DNA from: Tanypteryx hageni
Taxonomy: Eukaryota; Arthropoda; Insecta; Odonata; Petaluridae
Length of the DNA stretch: 64,000 nt
Assembly: GCA_028673005.1 (NCBI GenBank)
Contig: CM054118.1
Coordinates: forward strand, 9,261,082 to 9,325,081
Direction of reading: 5' to 3'
The translations under genes were made by a program, and so were the position numbers. Position 1 is the first letter of the stretch. Every line of letters begins with the position of its first letter. The notes below the pieces were generated by a model. It searched no databases. It saw nothing but the letters and a program-made list of their open reading frames with translations, and was not told the DNA's origin. Of this stretch, positions 61,301 through 64,000 are shown in pieces.

Positions 61301-61559
61301 TTGGTTTCGGAGTTCCCCTCTTCGCTTAATATACAAAGTACAGGGTTTGGGAGATTTTTCTTCGTCTCTTACAATATCAGCCAGTGATAGCTCATTTCCC
61401 TCTTCATTGGTTAAATATAAATCAATTTATATTGACCAACAGTTCACAATATTTCTGATATTTTCCCGATATTCAGTGGGTTGTGTTTATTAATTCATTT
61501 GTAGAAAACTTTATCCCCATTATGAGTTATAAGAGATAAAGGACATATTAATTCAATGT

Positions 61560-62435
61560 TGATTGGAAAGAACAATTCTGTTTTATTGATTTGAAAGGAA
61601 AGTGTGTTTGTTTATTGTGCAATGCTTGTGTCGCACTTTTAAAGAAAAGTAATATTGAAAGACATTTTAATACTGTCCACGGAAATTTTAATCCGTTAAA
61701 CTCTGAGATCAGGAAAAATAAAATTTCTGATATGAAATCTATTTTAACTAAACAGCAGAGCATTTTTACCATACCAGTGCAGCAATCAAAAAGAGCGACG
61801 ATTGCATCACTTAAAATTTTGCATTTGTTGGCCAAGAGGAAATAGCCTTTTGAAGATGGCGAGATTGTAAAAGAAGCCATGTTAGCAATTGCTCACTCAC
61901 TTTTCGAAGATTTTAAAAATAAAAATGAAATTACCTCAGAAATCAACACGATTCAGTTATCAGCAAGAACAGTTACAAAAAGAATTGGAGTTATTGCAAC
62001 CAATATGGAGAAAGAGTTGGCAAATGTATTTTCTTCTCGTTGCAACTGGATGAGTCAACAGACATATCAGACACTTCTCAATTGGCTATGGTTGTGAAGA
62101 TGGTGGTGAATGATTTTTCAGGAAAGGAAGAATTTCTTAAAATTCTTCCATTAAAGGGACGAACAATAGGTGAAGACATTTTTTCAGCTTTTAAAAAATA
62201 TGTCCAAGAAAGTAATATACCATTAATAAGAAAATGTGCCCTAAATATATATTCTTACTGTGCTTCAACATACACTTGCGAGTCCATTTTTTCAAGCATG
62301 AAACACTTGAAATTCAAGTACCGATCGAGACTCACCGATTACAATTTAGACAACTGCCTAAGATCAGGTATCTCGAGTTATGTGCCAAATTATAGCAAGT
62401 TGGCTGAAGATATGCAGTCCCAAGTTTCACATTGA
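61560..62435 (+). pseudogene. BED-finger hAT transposase remnant (of the hAT at 54598-62694)
   Basis: A BED-like finger (CVCLLCNACVALLKKSNIERHFNTVHGNF, 61600-61690) begins in frame 61591-61845. A stop at 61843-61845 and a frame change follow. A segment 61879-62097 (TVTKRIGVIATNMEKEL) leads to the catalytic LDESTDISDTSQLA region (~62042). A second shift follows, then a jump to the dimerisation end CESIFSSMKHLKFKYRSRLTDYNLDNCLR (62275-62370). Most of the catalytic core is deleted. The family resembles SCAND3/ZBED-like hATs. Confidence 0.8.
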
Positions 62436-62702
62436 TTCATTTTTCATGTTTTTATAATAAATTCTTTAATAGTTTTTCTCTTATATATACAAAAATATCA
62501 TTTTAATAAATATTGGTATACATCTACTATTGTTACTTCACTTCACGCCCCCAATAATTAAAGTTGCGCCCTCATAGATAAAGAGATTACCGACCACTGA
62601 TACAGAGAAATATCAACTGATTTTGCTTATGCGCCCTTCACGTCCTCAGTAATATAAATTGCGCCCTCGTAGATGAAAAGGTTGCCCACCCCTGATCTAC
62701 AC

Positions 62703-63300
62703 CAACGCTCAAGGTCAGGGCTGCTTCGGGCGAGCCGCGAGGCGAACATGAGCCGAGTAAGATCTTTCCCCCTCCCTACATGTCCAGACCGCTTTGCGCA
62801 TGCGCGAGGCAGGCTGACTAGCCTTCGTTTCGATGCATCTGCGGCTCCGATCGAGTATTGAGGAGCGTTTATAGTTTAGAACTCGTATAAATTTAAACAG
62901 GTGAAATGGAATAATGATAAATGGAAGTCAGTTACAGAGTAATTCCGTATTTAATAATTTTTAGGGTAGGCTGAGCCTTACATCCTTAATGGACGCTTCG
63001 CCTCTGGTCTCAACACGCCTTCATTTGTTTGCCACAGCAAAAGCAGCAAATTAACGCCCTCTACGTAAGTGACCGGAAAACATATTTCCTATTCTTAGGT
63101 TTGCTGAAAATGAAAGACTCCCTCAAAGACGGATGTTTCCCCAAAAGAGATAACAGCAGATATACGATACGCGTTTTAAATGTGTTCCTAAAGTCGAGGC
63201 AGAGGCGTTCTTATGATACCATAATACATATACATTAAAACTTGTGCGAAGGAAATATTGAAATCTGAATTACTGGTTTACTTTCATTCGGACGCAACCA
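62703..63300. other. 5' region of the minus-strand hAT, then unassigned sequence
   Basis: 62703-63006 belongs to the older hAT (GC-richer, with GCGCATGCGCGAG near 62797, like the CGCATGCGCAC upstream region of the first hAT at ~2010). From 63007 the sequence is unassigned. Confidence 0.5.
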
Positions 63301-63309
63301 ATTTAAAAC

Positions 63310-63480
63310 ATTCTGATGCGGCCACCAAATGACTTTCTCCATATCTGTAATATTTCTAAAAGTTCCAAATTGGATAGATTATAATAAATACTTTAAGAAG
63401 CTGCGAGAAAATTTTAGACTTGACAAAGAACAGAAATGAACTAAAACCATACCCTTCAGATATTGGATACAAGTAGAAAG
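63310..63480. repeat. partial copy of the first foldback arm
   Basis: GCGGCCACCAAATGACTTTC through GAACAGAAATGAACTAAAACC matches the left arm 43811-43960 with moderate divergence. It includes an intact TTTAAGAAGCTGCGAG where piggyBac inserted in the other copy. Confidence 0.8.
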
Positions 63481-63904
63481 TGTTTGCATACTGCAACCAT
63501 TTCATCTCACCTTGAAAAAACATTCATTATTCAGACAGATCATTACTTCATTACAAATATTTTTTTAATTCTAAAAATTTCACCTCTGGAGCTATTTCCG
63601 TTTTTCTCTTATGTAAAAATAATAAATTAAAACAATCCCCAACCTTTGCAATTTTAAGAATTTTATACTCTTCTATTATGGGGTACTAATGCTACACATT
63701 TCTGCAAAAAATCTTTAAGTTGTAGCACTTCTAAAAGTGAAATAATATTTTTCTAATTGTTTAAATTTTAAACATTTTTAACAGCCGCTGCAATATATGT
63801 ATGGAGAGATTCAAATGTTTAATTGTGCAAACGCAATGCTCCGTAAATAACTTGAAAATTTCAGCTTCCTAGCTCATCCCGTAGTACCTAAACAGTTATA
63901 TATT

Positions 63905-64000
63905 TGTTTAAAATTTTAGAATTTTTAACTGCCAAACAAATTAATATATCAAAATTTGTATAATTCTATTACGTTTTTTTTACAAATCCTACCTCTAAAA
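63905..64000 (-). repeat. dispersed repeat, inverted copy of 52944-53047, cut by window edge
   Basis: Shares TTTTTAACTGCCAAACAAATT and TTTACAAATCCTACCTCTAAAA with the reverse complement of 52944-53047. Confidence 0.8.

Larger units (their letters stand above)
54960..61400 (-). mobile_element. Jockey-type LINE with both ORFs open and a monomeric 5' array
   Basis: On the minus strand the order is 5' tandem array (61300-60018), a 5' leader, ORF1 (59338/59266-57731), ORF2 (to 55019) and a 3' region. Both ORFs are uninterrupted. No poly(A)-type tail or target duplication could be identified, so the boundaries are approximate. It lies inside the hAT at 54598-62694 and is the youngest-looking element of that nest. 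Confidence 0.88.
54598..62694 (+). mobile_element. hAT transposon, 8-bp TSD ATCTACAC, split by a LINE
   Basis: Termini CAGAGGTCGGCAAC at 54598 and GTTGCCCACCCCTG ending at 62694, flanked by perfect ATCTACAC copies at 54590-54597 and 62695-62702. The 3' interior has a BED-like finger and a hAT dimerisation segment. A Jockey-type LINE of about 6.4 kb occupies roughly 54950-61400. Without it the hAT would be about 1.7 kb, internally deleted. Confidence 0.92.
53396..63006 (-). mobile_element. minus-strand hAT (ZMYM/DUF4371 family), interrupted by a younger hAT
   Basis: The DUF4371-type transposase part lies at 53396-54520. After the hAT inserted at 54598-62694, its 5' flank resumes at 62703 and ends at 63006. 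There the reverse strand reads CAGAGGCGAAGCGTCC, a typical hAT terminus. The other terminus and the last third of the transposase (dimerisation domain) are missing, so the left end is truncated near 53400. Confidence 0.65.

Overview
The window is eukaryotic and AT-rich. It reads as a nested transposable-element landscape from an arthropod genome, probably an insect or chelicerate. That guess rests on Jockey-type and R4/Dong-type LINEs, a chromodomain-integrase Polinton/Maverick, a GIY-YIG Penelope-like element, piggyBac and several hAT families occurring together. No complete host gene is recognisable. Three weak exon-like segments are flagged.

Layout. (1) 1.2-7.6 kb: a three-layer nest. A decayed pogo/Tigger element (about 1219-7568, flanked by TA microsatellites) holds a hAT element with a ZMYM/TTF-type transposase (1791-7181, TSD CTCCTGGG). 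That hAT holds a second, BED-finger hAT (3036-5654, TSD CTGATGAC). (2) 7.8-38.3 kb: a Polinton/Maverick, a virus-like self-synthesising DNA transposon, bounded by ~0.87 kb inverted repeats. On the minus strand it carries adenain-like protease, a conserved 165-aa protein, major capsid protein, a small basic protein, minor capsid protein, DDE integrase with chromodomain, two small conserved proteins, packaging ATPase and a decayed protein-primed DNA polymerase B. A divergent 296-codon gene and a four-unit tandem array lie at the right end. A Jockey-like LINE (15.54 to ~27.5 kb) has entered the Polinton and has itself received a young Ty3/Gypsy element (17169-24080). An R4/Dong-like LINE (31.9-34.8 kb) sits in a TAA-rich spacer of the Polinton. 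(3) 38.4-43.5 kb: a tandem repeat, a LINE fragment and a Penelope-like element with direct terminal repeats and hammerhead-like motifs. (4) 43.8-47.4 kb: a foldback element whose right arm was hit by a piggyBac (44851-47324, TTAA). (5) 47.4-53.4 kb: gene-poor sequence with a 387-bp non-autonomous hAT and a second foldback. (6) 53.4-63.0 kb: another three-layer nest. A minus-strand hAT holds a second hAT (54598-62694, TSD ATCTACAC), which holds a Jockey-type LINE with both ORFs open and a 5' region of about 20 copies of a 64-bp monomer.

Most elements are dead. PolB has six lesions, the ATPase a frame-changing deletion, the minor capsid gene a tail frameshift, piggyBac a frameshift plus nonsense, and the PLE a stop in its RT catalytic motif. 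The exceptions are the Gypsy gag-pol, both ORFs of the 55-61 kb LINE, and the R4/Dong ORF (open but 5'-truncated). In the Polinton the structural cluster (protease, capsid, integrase) is largely open and tightly packed with 1-4 nt overlaps. The replication and packaging genes are broken.
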